The notes: generated by a model from the sequence alone, not told the origin. 14,671 nt of DNA from Sulfuricella sp. (GCA_019911785.1 JAIOJM010000147.1:1-14671); one strand, 5' to 3'. Positions 6,013 through 13,921 are shown, counted from the first letter of the stretch. Numbers and translations: made by a program.

Positions 6013-7158
6013 ATGCGCAGACTCTGGCTCATTTTTGCACAAACCGCCACCATCAGTCTTGCGGCGCTATTCGTTATCACCACGCTGCAGCCGGATCTTC
6101 TGCCATGGCGCGGCAGTTCAGTGGTTACGCTACAAGAGGCCCCCTCGGGCGGTGCCGCGCAAAAGACCGGTTCATTCAGTGCGGCCGCAAAAAAAGCCAT
6201 GCCTTCAGTGGTCAATATTTTTACCAGCAAGGAAATCCCCGCACCTCACAGTCCGTTCATGGACGACCCCCTGTTCCGCCGCTTTTTCGGCGACCGTTTC
6301 GATGGCGAACCACAACGTGCGTCCAGTTTGGGCTCGGGCGTGATCGTCAGCCCGGATGGCTATATTCTGACCAACCACCATGTCGTCGAGGCCGCCGACG
6401 AGATCGAAGTGGCCCTCGCTGATGGCCGAAAAAGTTCGGCCAAAGTCGTTGGCACCGATCCCGATACCGATCTCGCCGTACTAAAAATCGAACTGAAAAA
6501 TCTGCCTGCCATCACCTTGGGCCATGCCGAGCAACTCCAGGTCGGAGACGTGACGCTGGCGATCGGCAACCCCTTCGGCGTCGGACAGGCCGTGACGATG
6601 GGGATTGTTAGCGCCTTGGGGCGCAGCCACCTGGGCATCAACACCTTCGAAAACTTCATCCAGACCGACGCCGCGATCAACCCCGGTAATTCCGGCGGCG
6701 CACTGGTGGACGCTAGCGGCAATCTGATCGGCATCAACAGCGCAATCTATTCCCGTAGCGGCGGCTCGCTGGGCATCGGCTTCGCCATCCCGATCAGCCT
6801 CGCCAAGCAAGTAATGGAACAGATCATCCACCACGGCAGTGTAGTACGCGGCTGGATTGGGGTGGAAGTACAGGACATCACGCCAGAGCTGGCGGAAACT
6901 TTCAAAATGCGCAAAACCAGCGGCGTCCTGATCGCCGGAGTACTGCGCGGCGGCCCGGCAGATCGGGCGGGCGTCAAACCGGGAGACATCCTGCTGGAAA
7001 TCGGCGGCAAACCGATCGCCGATTCAACCGACATGCTCAACCAGGTTTCCAGCCTGGAACCAGGCAAGGTCGCCGCGCTGAAGATTTTGCGCAACCAGAC
7101 TGAAGCCCAGCTCCATGTCAGCATCGGAAAACGGCCGAAGGTGCGGCAGAATAACTAA
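6013..7158 (+). CDS. Membrane-anchored trypsin-like serine protease with one PDZ domain (DegS/AlgW type)
   Basis: A periplasm-facing HtrA-family protease of 381 residues. An N-terminal membrane segment (about 5-24) without a clear cleavage site anchors it. The trypsin-like domain (about 55-270) has the full triad: H123 in TNHHVV, D153 in TDLAVLK, and S227 in NPGNSGGAL. A single PDZ domain (about 275-372) includes RGWIGVEVQ and GPADRAGVKPGD. One PDZ plus an N-terminal anchor resembles DegS or AlgW, which start the sigma-E envelope stress cascade by cutting the anti-sigma factor RseA/MucA. DegP and DegQ have two PDZ domains and a cleaved signal. The substrate here is not known, so no gene symbol is given. 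It is the only plus-strand gene; it converges on tatC with 15 nt between the stops and no visible terminator. Confidence 0.93.
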   Translation: MRRLWLIFAQTATISLAALFVITTLQPDLLPWRGSSVVTLQEAPSGGAAQKTGSFSAAAKKAMPSVVNIFTSKEIPAPHSPFMDDPLFRRFFGDRFDGEPQRASSLGSGVIVSPDGYILTNHHVVEAADEIEVALADGRKSSAKVVGTDPDTDLAVLKIELKNLPAITLGHAEQLQVGDVTLAIGNPFGVGQAVTMGIVSALGRSHLGINTFENFIQTDAAINPGNSGGALVDASGNLIGINSAIYSRSGGSLGIGFAIPISLAKQVMEQIIHHGSVVRGWIGVEVQDITPELAETFKMRKTSGVLIAGVLRGGPADRAGVKPGDILLEIGGKPIADSTDMLNQVSSLEPGKVAALKILRNQTEAQLHVSIGKRPKVRQNN

Positions 7159-7173
7159 GCCCGGCAGGCGCTG

Positions 7174-7995
7174 CTAGTCCCGCGTTTCGCCCTGCTTCTG
7201 CTCTATCGCGTCCAGCTCGCGTTCCATTTCCTCGTCACTGAGCGGCTGGTAATCCGGCTCAGCCTCGGCAACCTTTTTTTTCTCCATCATCGAGGCAACC
7301 ACTATGCCCAGTTCGTACAGCAGCCAGAGTGGCACCGCCAGCATGATCTGGGACACCACGTCGGGCGGAGTAAAGATGGCGCCGATCACGAAGGCGCCGA
7401 CAACCACATAGGAACGGATCTCGCGCAGCTTCTCGACGCTGACCATGCCCATCCTCACCAGCACCACCACCACTACCGGCACCTCGAAAGTGATGCCGAA
7501 GGCGACGAACAGGGTCAGGACAAAATCCAGGTACTTGTTGATATCGGTCATCACCGCCACGCCCTGCGGTGCGACCGAGGTAACAAAACCGAACACTACC
7601 GGGAACACGAAGAAATAGGCGAAAGCCATACCGCACAGAAACAGGAAAGTGCTCGCCGCCACCAGCGGTGCGATCAACCGTCTTTCATGGGCATACAGGC
7701 CGGGGGCAATGAAGGCCCATATCTGGTAGAGCACATAGGGCAGGGCGATCATGAAGGCGGCCATCATCGCCACCTTCATCGGCACAAAAAATGGCGTAGT
7801 GACGTCGGTCGCGATCATCTGGCCGCCCTTGGGCAGCGCAACGAGCAGCGGCTGCGCCAGCATGGCGTAAAGATCGCCGGCGAAGGGAAACAGGCAGACG
7901 AACACCACCCCCACCGCGATCAGCGCGCGCAGCAATCGGCTGCGCAGCTCGATCAGATGGGAGAAAAACGATTCTGAAGTTTCAGGTGTAATCAC
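7174..7995 (-). CDS. tatC: TatC, twin-arginine translocase receptor subunit (GTG start)
   Basis: TatC is the six-helix membrane protein that, with TatB, recognises twin-arginine signal peptides. The 273-residue product has the family N-terminus (SHLIELRSRLLR, 12-23). The cytosolic loop LYQIWAFIAPGLYAHER (89-105) carries F95 and E104, matching the signal-peptide-binding F94 and E103 of E. coli. E171 in FGITFEVP matches the conserved membrane glutamate, and FTPPDVVSQ lies at 208-216. A charged cytoplasmic tail of about 35 residues (DEEMERELDAIEQKQ) ends the protein. The GTG at 7995 overlaps the tatB stop as GTGA, so translation is probably coupled. Last gene of the his-hinT-tat run; it converges with the protease gene. 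Confidence 0.95.
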   Translation of the reverse strand: MITPETSESFFSHLIELRSRLLRALIAVGVVFVCLFPFAGDLYAMLAQPLLVALPKGGQMIATDVTTPFFVPMKVAMMAAFMIALPYVLYQIWAFIAPGLYAHERRLIAPLVAASTFLFLCGMAFAYFFVFPVVFGFVTSVAPQGVAVMTDINKYLDFVLTLFVAFGITFEVPVVVVVLVRMGMVSVEKLREIRSYVVVGAFVIGAIFTPPDVVSQIMLAVPLWLLYELGIVVASMMEKKKVAEAEPDYQPLSDEEMERELDAIEQKQGETRD

Positions 7996-8441
7996 TTGGA
8001 TGATGTTTCTGCTTGCTGGGGCCGCGCCGAATCCAGGCCCAACTCAAGCTGCGGCGATGCGACTGCGGGGGTTTCCGCAGGCGGCAGGGGCTGCGGCTCA
8101 CCGGGCTTTTCCGCAGCCGTGCCCCCTTCAGGAACGAGCGGGGTAGCAGCCGGTGTGACGCTTTCCGCCACGCCCCTGAATTCCTGCTCGACGTGCCGGG
8201 TTTCCTCGATGATCACATGCTCGGCAGTCGAGGCCTTGGCGCGCAGATCGGCTTCGATCTTGCGCAGCTCGTCCAGCTTGAGCTGATTGTTGATGTCAGC
8301 CTTGACCTCGGAAACATAACGCTGCGCCCGACCGAACAGCAGGCCCGCGGCACGAGCCACTTTCGGCATGCGCTCCGGGCCGATGACGATCAGTGCCACA
8401 ACACCGATCACCACCAGTTCGAAGAAACTGAAGTCGAACAT
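7992..8441 (-). CDS. tatB: TatB, twin-arginine translocase subunit
   Basis: TatB forms the signal-peptide receptor complex with TatC. The 149-residue product starts with MFDFSFFELVVIGVVALIVI, a single membrane helix with the conserved Glu8. The GPERMPKVAR hinge follows (21-30), then an amphipathic and coiled helix to about 90. The C-terminal third is rich in Pro, Ala and Glu and looks disordered, as is usual for TatB. The gene begins 6 nt after the tatA stop without a clear ribosome-binding site, so re-initiation after tatA is likely. Confidence 0.95.
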   Translation of the reverse strand: MFDFSFFELVVIGVVALIVIGPERMPKVARAAGLLFGRAQRYVSEVKADINNQLKLDELRKIEADLRAKASTAEHVIIEETRHVEQEFRGVAESVTPAATPLVPEGGTAAEKPGEPQPLPPAETPAVASPQLELGLDSARPQQAETSSK

Positions 8442-8447
8442 GGCGGA

Positions 8448-8669
8448 TTACGATACGGTCTTGTTCTTGACTTCGCCTTCGATGGTTTGGCCGGTCTGCT
8501 GCGCCGACGCATCGATCTTCGGCGTCTTTTCCTCTTCCTTGACGGCTTCCTTGAAGCTCTTCACCGCGCCGCCCAGGTCGCCGCCCACGTTACGCAGTTT
8601 CTTGGTGCCGAAAATCACCAGCACGATCACCAGTACGATCAGCCAATGCCAGATGCTGAATGAGCCCAT
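8448..8669 (-). CDS. tatA: TatA, pore-forming twin-arginine translocase subunit
   Basis: TatA oligomerises to make the transport path for folded proteins. The 73-residue product has one N-terminal membrane helix (about 5-20, [15 protein letters not shown]), the FGTKKL hinge (20-25), and an amphipathic helix ([15 protein letters not shown], 29-43). A charged tail ends it. FGTKKLR and the short length separate it from TatB, which has GPERMP. A strong ribosome-binding site (AGGAGAAGG) lies just upstream of the ATG at 8669, better than those of tatB and tatC, as expected for the subunit made in greatest amount. It follows hinT after 18 nt. Confidence 0.96.
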   Translation of the reverse strand: MGSFSIWHWLIVLVIVLVIFGTKKLRNVGGDLGGAVKSFKEAVKEEEKTPKIDASAQQTGQTIEGEVKNKTVS

Positions 8670-8687
8670 TTCCTTCTCCTCTAGTAA

Positions 8688-9023
8688 TTATACGTGCGAC
8701 AGCTTGCCGCCGCCGATGACATGGACGTGCAGGTGGAACACCACCTGACCGCCGCCCTTGCCGGTGTTGATCACGGTCTTGAAGCCGTCTTGCAATCCCT
8801 GTTCCTTCGCCAGCACCGGCGCCAGCAGGAGGATGCGGCCGAGCAGCATTTCGTGCCCGGCATGACAGTCCTCCAGCGAGGCGATGTGCTCTTTCGGCAC
8901 GATCATGAAATGAACCGGTGCTGCAGGGTTGATATCGTGGAAGGCGATAAGTTCACCATCCTCGTACACCTTGCGGCAGGGAATCTCGCCCGCCGCGATC
9001 TTGCAGAAGATGCAATCGCTCAT
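8688..9023 (-). CDS. hinT: HinT, HIT-family purine nucleoside phosphoramidase
   Basis: A histidine-triad hydrolase of 111 residues that cleaves adenosine phosphoramidates and acyl-adenylates. The triad HLHVHV occupies 97-102 (H97, H99, H101). The N-terminus MSDCIFCKI has the paired Cys4 and Cys7 seen in many HIT proteins, and [15 protein letters not shown] (33-47) is a family-like core. The ATG at 9023 overlaps the hisE stop (ATGA) and has GAGGGG upstream inside hisE. An in-frame extension to 9143 lies wholly inside hisE and is rejected. Placement after hisE and before tatA recurs in betaproteobacteria; no direct link to histidine synthesis is implied, though the AMP-type chemistry is suggestive. 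Confidence 0.95.
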   Translation of the reverse strand: MSDCIFCKIAAGEIPCRKVYEDGELIAFHDINPAAPVHFMIVPKEHIASLEDCHAGHEMLLGRILLLAPVLAKEQGLQDGFKTVINTGKGGGQVVFHLHVHVIGGGKLSHV

Positions 9024-9340
9024 TGCTCGCCCCTCGCGGCCTTCTCGGCAAGACCGGACAACCCCTCGCGCCGCGCCAGTTCGTCGAGCACTTCTTCCGG
9101 ACGCACTCCCTGGCTGGCCAGCATCACCAGACAATGAAACCACAAATCGGCGGTTTCGTACACGATCTGCTGACGATCGCCGTTCTTCGCCGCCAATACG
9201 GTTTCTGTAGCCTCTTCGCCGATTTTCTTCAGGATAGCATCCAACCCCTTGGCGTACAGCTTGGCCACGTAGGAGCTGGTCTGGTCAGCCTGCTTGCGGG
9301 CTTCCAGGGTATCTGCCAGCCGGCTGAGTATATCGCTCAT
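9020..9340 (-). CDS. hisE: Phosphoribosyl-ATP pyrophosphatase
   Basis: HisE removes pyrophosphate from phosphoribosyl-ATP, the second step of histidine synthesis. The 106-residue all-alpha protein belongs to the MazG-like group. Metal-binding acidic residues are visible in KKIGEEATE (E42, E43, E46) and YETADLWFH (E62, D65). It is separate from HisI here, unlike the fused HisIE of enterobacteria. The ATG at 9340 overlaps the hisI stop by 4 nt (ATGA) and its own stop overlaps hinT in the same way. Confidence 0.95.
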   Translation of the reverse strand: MSDILSRLADTLEARKQADQTSSYVAKLYAKGLDAILKKIGEEATETVLAAKNGDRQQIVYETADLWFHCLVMLASQGVRPEEVLDELARREGLSGLAEKAARGEQ

Positions 9341-9732
9341 TTCTTGTAGATCTCCGCCGGGTCTTTCAATACAGGATCCACCGCCAGCCAGTTGCCCTCG
9401 TCCAGTTTCTGGAAGAAACAATGGTTGCGGCCGGTATGGCAGGCGATGCCCCCCATCTGCTCGACCTTGAGCAGCACCGCGTCCTCGTCGCAGTCGAGGC
9501 GAATCTCCTTGACCTTCTGCACATGGCCGGATTCCTCGCCCTTGTGCCACAGCTTCTTGCGCGAACGCGACCAGTACACCGCCTCGCCTCCCTCCGCCGT
9601 GAGCTTGAGGGCTTCGCGGTTCATCCAGGCAAACATCAGCACCGTCCCGCTCGCCGCATCCTGGGCGATGACCGGCACCAGGCCGTCATCCGTCCACTTC
9701 ACCTTGTTCAGCCAGATATCTTTTGCGCTCAT
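9337..9732 (-). CDS. hisI: Phosphoribosyl-AMP cyclohydrolase
   Basis: HisI opens the adenine ring of phosphoribosyl-AMP, the third step of the pathway. The 131-residue product is the stand-alone form. The metal-binding region [10 protein letters not shown] (78-87) has D80, D82 and D84 for magnesium; C81, C98 (ACHTG) and C105 (NHCFFQ) are the zinc ligands known for the family. The stop overlaps the hisE start, and the start overlaps the hisF stop, both as ATGA. Confidence 0.96.
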   Translation of the reverse strand: MSAKDIWLNKVKWTDDGLVPVIAQDAASGTVLMFAWMNREALKLTAEGGEAVYWSRSRKKLWHKGEESGHVQKVKEIRLDCDEDAVLLKVEQMGGIACHTGRNHCFFQKLDEGNWLAVDPVLKDPAEIYKK

Positions 9733-10502
9733 AGTCTCACTTCAATGCCGTGTTGCGCCATATAACGCTTTGCCTGCTCGACGGAATATTCACCGTAATG
9801 AAAAATGCTGGCTGCCAGCACCGCATCGGCATGGCCCTTGAGCACCCCATCCACCAGATGATCAAGATTGCCGACGCCACCGCTGGCGATCACCGGGATA
9901 CCGACCGCATCCGCCACTGTGCGGGTCAACTCCAGGTTGAAACCGATCTTGGTGCCGTCACGGTCCATGCTGGTCAGCAGAATCTCGCCGGCACCCATTT
10001 GTTCCATATTTTTCGCCCATGCCACCGCATCCAGCCCGGTGTCCTTGCGTCCGCCGTGAGTAAACACGTTCCAGCGCAGCGGCTCGCCCGCAACAGACAC
10101 CTGCTTCGCGTCGATCGCCACCACGATGCACTGCGAACCGAAACGTGACGAAGCGTCCGCAACCAGTTGCGGGTTCTCCACTGCGGCGGTGTTGATGCCG
10201 ACCTTGTCGGCGCCGGCGTTGAGCAACCGCCGCACGTCGTCGACGGTACGCACGCCGCCGCCCACGGTGAGAGGAATGAACACCTGCGCCGCCACTTCCT
10301 CGATGATATGCAGAATCAACCCGCGGTTATCGCTGCTCGCGGTGATGTCGAGAAAGGTCAGTTCGTCCGCGCCCTGCTCGTCGTAGCGGCGCGCGATCTC
10401 GACCGGATCGCCGGCATCGCGCAGCGCCACAAAATTCACGCCTTTGACGACGCGACCGTCGGTCACGTCCAAACAAGGAATAATTCTTTTCGCCAAACCC
10501 AT
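9729..10502 (-). CDS. hisF: Imidazole glycerol phosphate synthase, cyclase subunit
   Basis: HisF is the (beta-alpha)8-barrel half of the HisH-HisF enzyme. It uses ammonia made by HisH to convert PRFAR to imidazole-glycerol phosphate and AICAR. The 257-residue length is normal. Catalytic D11 (IPCLDV) and D131 (VAIDAK) are present, with phosphate-binding loops TVGGGV (79-84) and IASGGVG (205-211). The ATG at 10502 has no strong ribosome-binding site; the nearest candidate, GGTGAG, partly lies in the arm of the palindrome that fills the hisA-hisF spacer. Its stop overlaps hisI as ATGA. Confidence 0.96.
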   Translation of the reverse strand: MGLAKRIIPCLDVTDGRVVKGVNFVALRDAGDPVEIARRYDEQGADELTFLDITASSDNRGLILHIIEEVAAQVFIPLTVGGGVRTVDDVRRLLNAGADKVGINTAAVENPQLVADASSRFGSQCIVVAIDAKQVSVAGEPLRWNVFTHGGRKDTGLDAVAWAKNMEQMGAGEILLTSMDRDGTKIGFNLELTRTVADAVGIPVIASGGVGNLDHLVDGVLKGHADAVLAASIFHYGEYSVEQAKRYMAQHGIEVRL

Positions 10503-10510
10503 TCTATCTC

Positions 10511-10579
10511 ACCGCAGAGGACGCGGAGGACGCGGAGGAAAAGCAAGGTTTACCCTGCGTCCTCCGCGTCCTCCGCGGT
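10511..10579. repeat. Palindromic repeat filling the hisA-hisF spacer (9-bp tandem unit)
   Basis: Arms 10511-10535 and 10555-10579 pair over 25 positions with one mismatch and one G/T pair, around a 19-nt loop. Each arm contains two full copies and a part of a 9-bp unit (GAGGACGCG on the plus strand). One end touches the hisA stop codon (10580-10582) and the other ends 8 nt before hisF. From memory, intergenic palindromes with this kind of ACCGCAGAGG... unit are scattered through many proteobacterial genomes; the copy number here cannot be checked. Confidence 0.85.
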
Positions 10580-11326
10580 TCAAAGTTTTTTACCTAATTC
10601 ATCCGCCAGCTTCTGCGCCTCGGCGAAGTCCAGCGTGCCCTCGTAAATGGCCCGGCCGGTGATTGCACCCATGATGCCCTCGGATTCAACGGCGCACAGT
10701 TGTTTCACGTCGTCCAGATTGGTGATGCCGCCGCTGGCGATAACCGGAATGGTCAGCGCTCGCGCCAGGTTCACCGTCGCTTCGATATTCACCCCGGAAA
10801 GCATCCCATCGCGGCCAATGTCGGTATACACGATCGCTTCCACGCCATAACCCTCGAATTTCCTGGCCAGGTCAATCACGTCATGCCCGGTCACCTTCGA
10901 CCAGCCGTCCACCGCCACCTTGCTGTCCTTGGCGTCGAGGCCGACGATGATCTGGCCGGGGAAAGCATAACAAGCCTCATGCAGAAAGCCGGGGTTTTTC
11001 ACCGCAGCAGTACCGATAATGACGTAGCTGATACCGTTATCCAGATAGCGCTCGATGGTTTCCAGGTCGCGGATACCGCCGCCCAGCTGCACGGGGACAT
11101 CGGCACCCACCGCATCGACGATGGCCCGGATGGCGCTGCCATTGACCGGCTTGCCGGCAAAGGCTCCGTTCAGGTCAACCAGGTGAAGGCGGCGCGCGCC
11201 GGCATCGAGCCAGTGCCTGGCCATCGCACCGGGGTCTTCGGAAAAGACAGTCGCCTCCTCCATCAACCCCTGTTTCAAACGCACACAGTGCCCGTCTTTC
11301 AAGTCAATTGCAGGAATAATTAGCAT
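10580..11326 (-). CDS. hisA: ProFAR isomerase (HisA)
   Basis: HisA carries out the Amadori rearrangement of ProFAR to PRFAR, the fourth step. It is a 248-residue (beta-alpha)8 barrel related to HisF. The catalytic pair is D8 (PAIDLKDG) and D131 (VGLDAKDSK), and the phosphate loops are QLGGGIR (80-86) and IASGGI (196-201). The start MLIIPAIDL is exact for the family, though no strong ribosome-binding site precedes it. It follows hisH after 36 nt, and its TGA stop abuts the palindromic repeat. Confidence 0.96.
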   Translation of the reverse strand: MLIIPAIDLKDGHCVRLKQGLMEEATVFSEDPGAMARHWLDAGARRLHLVDLNGAFAGKPVNGSAIRAIVDAVGADVPVQLGGGIRDLETIERYLDNGISYVIIGTAAVKNPGFLHEACYAFPGQIIVGLDAKDSKVAVDGWSKVTGHDVIDLARKFEGYGVEAIVYTDIGRDGMLSGVNIEATVNLARALTIPVIASGGITNLDDVKQLCAVESEGIMGAITGRAIYEGTLDFAEAQKLADELGKKL

Positions 11327-11362
11327 GATGGTTGCAGCAGTAGGATTACAATAAAAATTGGA

Positions 11363-12019
11363 TCAGACCATGTTGGTTGCCATTCCGTTCCATTCCGCGA
11401 AATTGGCCAGCAGCTTGAGTCCCGCAGCCTGGCTTTTTTCCGGATGGAACTGCACGGCGAAAATATTGTTGCGCGCCACGGCGCAGGCGAAGGCGAAGGG
11501 ATAATGGGTAAACGCCGCCACCAGTTCGGGATTGCCCGCCTCGACGTAGTAACTGTGCACGAAATAAAATCTCGCACCGTTGGCAATTCCATTCCACAAG
11601 GGATGAGACACGGCCTGATGCACCTCGTTCCAGCCGATGTGCGGTACCTTGAGGCGCTGCCCTTGGGTGTCGTGCATCGCCTCGAGCGGAAACAGCCTGA
11701 CCTTGCCGGGCAGCACGCCCAAACCAGCGACATTGCCTTCCTCGCTGAATTCGAACAGGGCCTGCATACCCAGGCAGATCCCGAGGAAAGGCTTGGTCTG
11801 TGCCGCCTCGACCAGCACCTGACGCAGGCCGCGCACCTCCAGCTCACGCATGCATTCCGGCATCGCGCCGACGCCGGGGAACACCACCCGATCAGCCTGC
11901 GCAATCTCGCCAGCGTCGCTGGTCACCACGATGCGCGCAGCCGGGGCGACATGCTCCAGCGCCTTCGCCACCGAACGCAGGTTGCCCATGCCGTAATCCA
12001 CTACCGCGATGCTGCTCAT
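11363..12019 (-). CDS. hisH: Imidazole glycerol phosphate synthase, glutamine amidotransferase subunit
   Basis: HisH splits glutamine and channels ammonia into HisF. This class I amidotransferase has 218 residues from the ATG at 12019. The nucleophile is C82 in GICLGMQ, and the other triad residues are H192 and E194 in FHPEKS. The oxyanion region PGVGAM lies at 48-53. MSSIAVVDYGMGNL is the family start; alternative in-frame ATGs at 12034 and 12049 would begin inside the palindromic element upstream and are less likely. Order after hisB and before hisA matches other betaproteobacterial operons. Confidence 0.95.
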   Translation of the reverse strand: MSSIAVVDYGMGNLRSVAKALEHVAPAARIVVTSDAGEIAQADRVVFPGVGAMPECMRELEVRGLRQVLVEAAQTKPFLGICLGMQALFEFSEEGNVAGLGVLPGKVRLFPLEAMHDTQGQRLKVPHIGWNEVHQAVSHPLWNGIANGARFYFVHSYYVEAGNPELVAAFTHYPFAFACAVARNNIFAVQFHPEKSQAAGLKLLANFAEWNGMATNMV

Positions 12020-12021
12020 GT

Positions 12022-12182
12022 ATGGCCTGTTCATGGATAACTTGGACAATTATGGGTGTGCTGGCGGGATGCGATGCAAGGCGCCGGGCGCACCGCATGG
12101 CCATTCCATGCAAGCGACCGGCAACGCCGCAGCGCGCCCGCCAGTGCGGCCAAAATGTTCAAGTTATTCATGAACAGGCCAT
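12022..12182. repeat. 161-bp imperfect palindrome (MITE-like) filling the hisB-hisH spacer
   Basis: The terminal arms 12022-12048 and 12156-12182 are inverted repeats of 27 bp with two mismatches. Inside, CTGGCGGG/CCCGCCAG (12061-12068 with 12137-12144), GCCGG/CCGGC (12083-12087 with 12118-12122) and the apex GCATGG/CCATGC (12095-12100 with 12106-12111) also pair, so the whole unit can fold as one long hairpin. It ends 2 nt from hisB's stop codon on one side and 2 nt from hisH's start on the other. No ORF in it resembles a protein family. It has the form of a non-autonomous palindromic element. Confidence 0.85.
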
Positions 12183-12184
12183 TG

Positions 12185-12772
12185 CTATAGGCTACCCTTG
12201 GTCGAAGGTATGGCGCCGCCGAGGCGCGAGTCGACCTCCACCGCCATGCGCAGCGCACGGCCGAAGGCCTTGAAGATGGTTTCCACCTGGTGGTGCGAGT
12301 TCTTGCCGCGCAAATTGTCGACATGCAGGGTTACCCCGGCGTGGTTGACAAAGCCCTGGAAAAACTCCGATACCAGGTCGACGTCGAACTCGCCGATCGT
12401 ACCGCGCGAAAAATCCACCGCGAACACCAGACCGGGACGCCCCGACAGATCGATCACTACGCGCGACAGCGCCTCGTCGAGCGGCACGTAGGCATGGCCG
12501 TAGCGGCGGATGCCCTTCTTGTCGCCGACCGCCTGGGCGAAAGCCTGGCCCAGGGTAATGCCGATATCTTCCACCGTGTGATGGGCATCGATGTGCAGAT
12601 CGCCCTTGGCGGAAATGTCCAGATCAACCAGGCCATGCCGCGCGATCTGGTCGAGCATGTGGTCAAGGAAAGGCACGCCGCTGGCGAGTTTGGCCACGCC
12701 GGACCCGTCCAGATTGAGGGATACGCTGACCTGGGTTTCCAGGGTATTGCGGGTAACTTGAGAGGTGCGCAT
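12185..12772 (-). CDS. hisB: Imidazoleglycerol-phosphate dehydratase
   Basis: HisB removes water from imidazole-glycerol phosphate to give imidazole-acetol phosphate, the sixth step. The 195-residue product is the single-function form, without the phosphatase domain fused in enterobacteria. The metal-binding repeats are HHTVED (64-69) and the GKNSHHQVE run (156-164), with FLDHML at 35-40. The start at 12772 gives the family N-terminus [12 protein letters not shown]. An ATG at 12799 would add nine residues; neither has a clear ribosome-binding site. A 79-nt spacer separates it from hisC, in which I see only a weak CTCAGC/GCTGAG inverted repeat. The histidinol-phosphate phosphatase must be encoded elsewhere. 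Confidence 0.96.
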   Translation of the reverse strand: MRTSQVTRNTLETQVSVSLNLDGSGVAKLASGVPFLDHMLDQIARHGLVDLDISAKGDLHIDAHHTVEDIGITLGQAFAQAVGDKKGIRRYGHAYVPLDEALSRVVIDLSGRPGLVFAVDFSRGTIGEFDVDLVSEFFQGFVNHAGVTLHVDNLRGKNSHHQVETIFKAFGRALRMAVEVDSRLGGAIPSTKGSL

Positions 12773-12851
12773 TGGGTCGTCGGCCGAAGTTTTTCTCATT
12801 CTAACTCAGCATGGCAAGAGGACAAAGCGGGCTGAGGCGATATCCTGCATT

Positions 12852-13913
12852 CTAGACCAGAATTTCTTTAAGTGCGCCGACCAGCGCCTCGCACTGCCCA
12901 TCCGTCCCGACCGTGATGCGCAGGAACGGCGCGATGCGCGGCGGATTTTTGAAGTGCCGCACGATAATGCTGCGCTCGCGCAGCCTGGCGGCTAGCTCTG
13001 CGCCACCATGCTGGCCGTGGCGGGCGAAGACGAAATTGGCGGCCGAAGGCAGCACCTCGAAGCCCAGTGCCTCGAGATCGGCCACCATCCGGGTGCGGGT
13101 GGCGATCACCCTGCGGCAGGTGTCCTCGAAATAGGCGCGATCCTCGATCGCGGCGGCAGCCCCGGCAATGGCGAAACGATCCAGCGGGTAGGAGTTGAAA
13201 CTGTCCTTCACCCGCCCCAGCGCCTCGATCAGATCCGGATGGCCGATCGCGTATCCCACGCGCAGCCCCGCCAGCGAACGGGATTTCGACAGGGTATGGA
13301 TGACCAGCAGGTTGGGGTAGCGGTCCACCAAACCCACCGCCGACTCGGCACCGAAATCCACGTAGGCCTCGTCGACCACCACCACCGACCCGGTGTTCGC
13401 GCACAGTAAGCGCTCAATCTCGGACAGGGGCAACGGGCAACCCGTGGGGGCATTCGGATTGGGGAAGATGATGCCGCCGTTCGGCGTGAAATAATCGTCG
13501 ACCCGAATCTCGAACGACTCGGTCAGCGGCAGCTGGCGGTGTGCTATGCCGTACAGGCCGCAGTACACCGGATAGAAACTGTAGGTGATATCCGGAAACA
13601 GCACCGGCGCATCATGCTTGAGCAGCGCCAGAAAAGCGTGCGCCAGCACCTCGTCGGAACCGTTGCCGACGAACACCTGGGCCGGCTTCACGCTGTAGAA
13701 GGCGGCGATCGCTTCCTTCAGCCGGTCGCTGTTGGGGTCGGGGTAAAGCCGGAGGCTGTCGCCCACCTCGCCGCGCAGCGCCTCCAGCGCCTTGGGGCTG
13801 GGCCCATAGGGATTCTCGTTGGTATTGAGCTTGACCAGATTCGGCAGCTTGGGTTGCTCGCCCGGCACATAGGGCGTCAGGTCGCGAACGACCTTGCTCC
13901 AGAAGCGGCTCAT
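12852..13913 (-). CDS. hisC: Histidinol-phosphate aminotransferase
   Basis: HisC is a PLP-dependent class I/II aminotransferase that converts imidazole-acetol phosphate to histidinol phosphate. The 353-residue product has [12 protein letters not shown] (29-40), the cofactor region FPNPNAPTG (150-158) and D181 in VVDEAYVDF. The Schiff-base lysine is K210 in [13 protein letters not shown], and R332 in FLRITVGT is the likely substrate-carboxylate contact. The ATG at 13913 begins 8 nt after the hisD stop, with AAGGG inside the end of hisD as the ribosome-binding site. Confidence 0.96.
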   Translation of the reverse strand: MSRFWSKVVRDLTPYVPGEQPKLPNLVKLNTNENPYGPSPKALEALRGEVGDSLRLYPDPNSDRLKEAIAAFYSVKPAQVFVGNGSDEVLAHAFLALLKHDAPVLFPDITYSFYPVYCGLYGIAHRQLPLTESFEIRVDDYFTPNGGIIFPNPNAPTGCPLPLSEIERLLCANTGSVVVVDEAYVDFGAESAVGLVDRYPNLLVIHTLSKSRSLAGLRVGYAIGHPDLIEALGRVKDSFNSYPLDRFAIAGAAAAIEDRAYFEDTCRRVIATRTRMVADLEALGFEVLPSAANFVFARHGQHGGAELAARLRERSIIVRHFKNPPRIAPFLRITVGTDGQCEALVGALKEILV

Positions 13914-13921
13914 GGTGACGA

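Noticed and set aside
7159..7173. Bidirectional terminator between the protease gene and tatC
   Set aside because: Only 15 bases separate the stops and they form no convincing stem with a T-tract.
9024..9143. Upstream extension of hinT by 40 codons
   Set aside because: It lies fully inside hisE in another frame, and the HIT family starts at the ATG at 9023.
9341..9550. Upstream extension of hisE by 70 codons
   Set aside because: It lies inside hisI; the product is Gly/Arg-rich and unlike HisE, which starts at the ATGA overlap.
10511..10579. CRISPR or minisatellite reading of the 9-bp tandem repeats
   Set aside because: There are only about two and a half units per arm, in inverted order and without spacers; it is a palindrome, not an array.
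12022..12182. Integron attC site or insertion-sequence remnant
   Set aside because: No attC core sites (RYYYAAC/GTTRRRY) stand out at the ends, no integrase or transposase fragment is seen, and no clear target-site duplication could be found.
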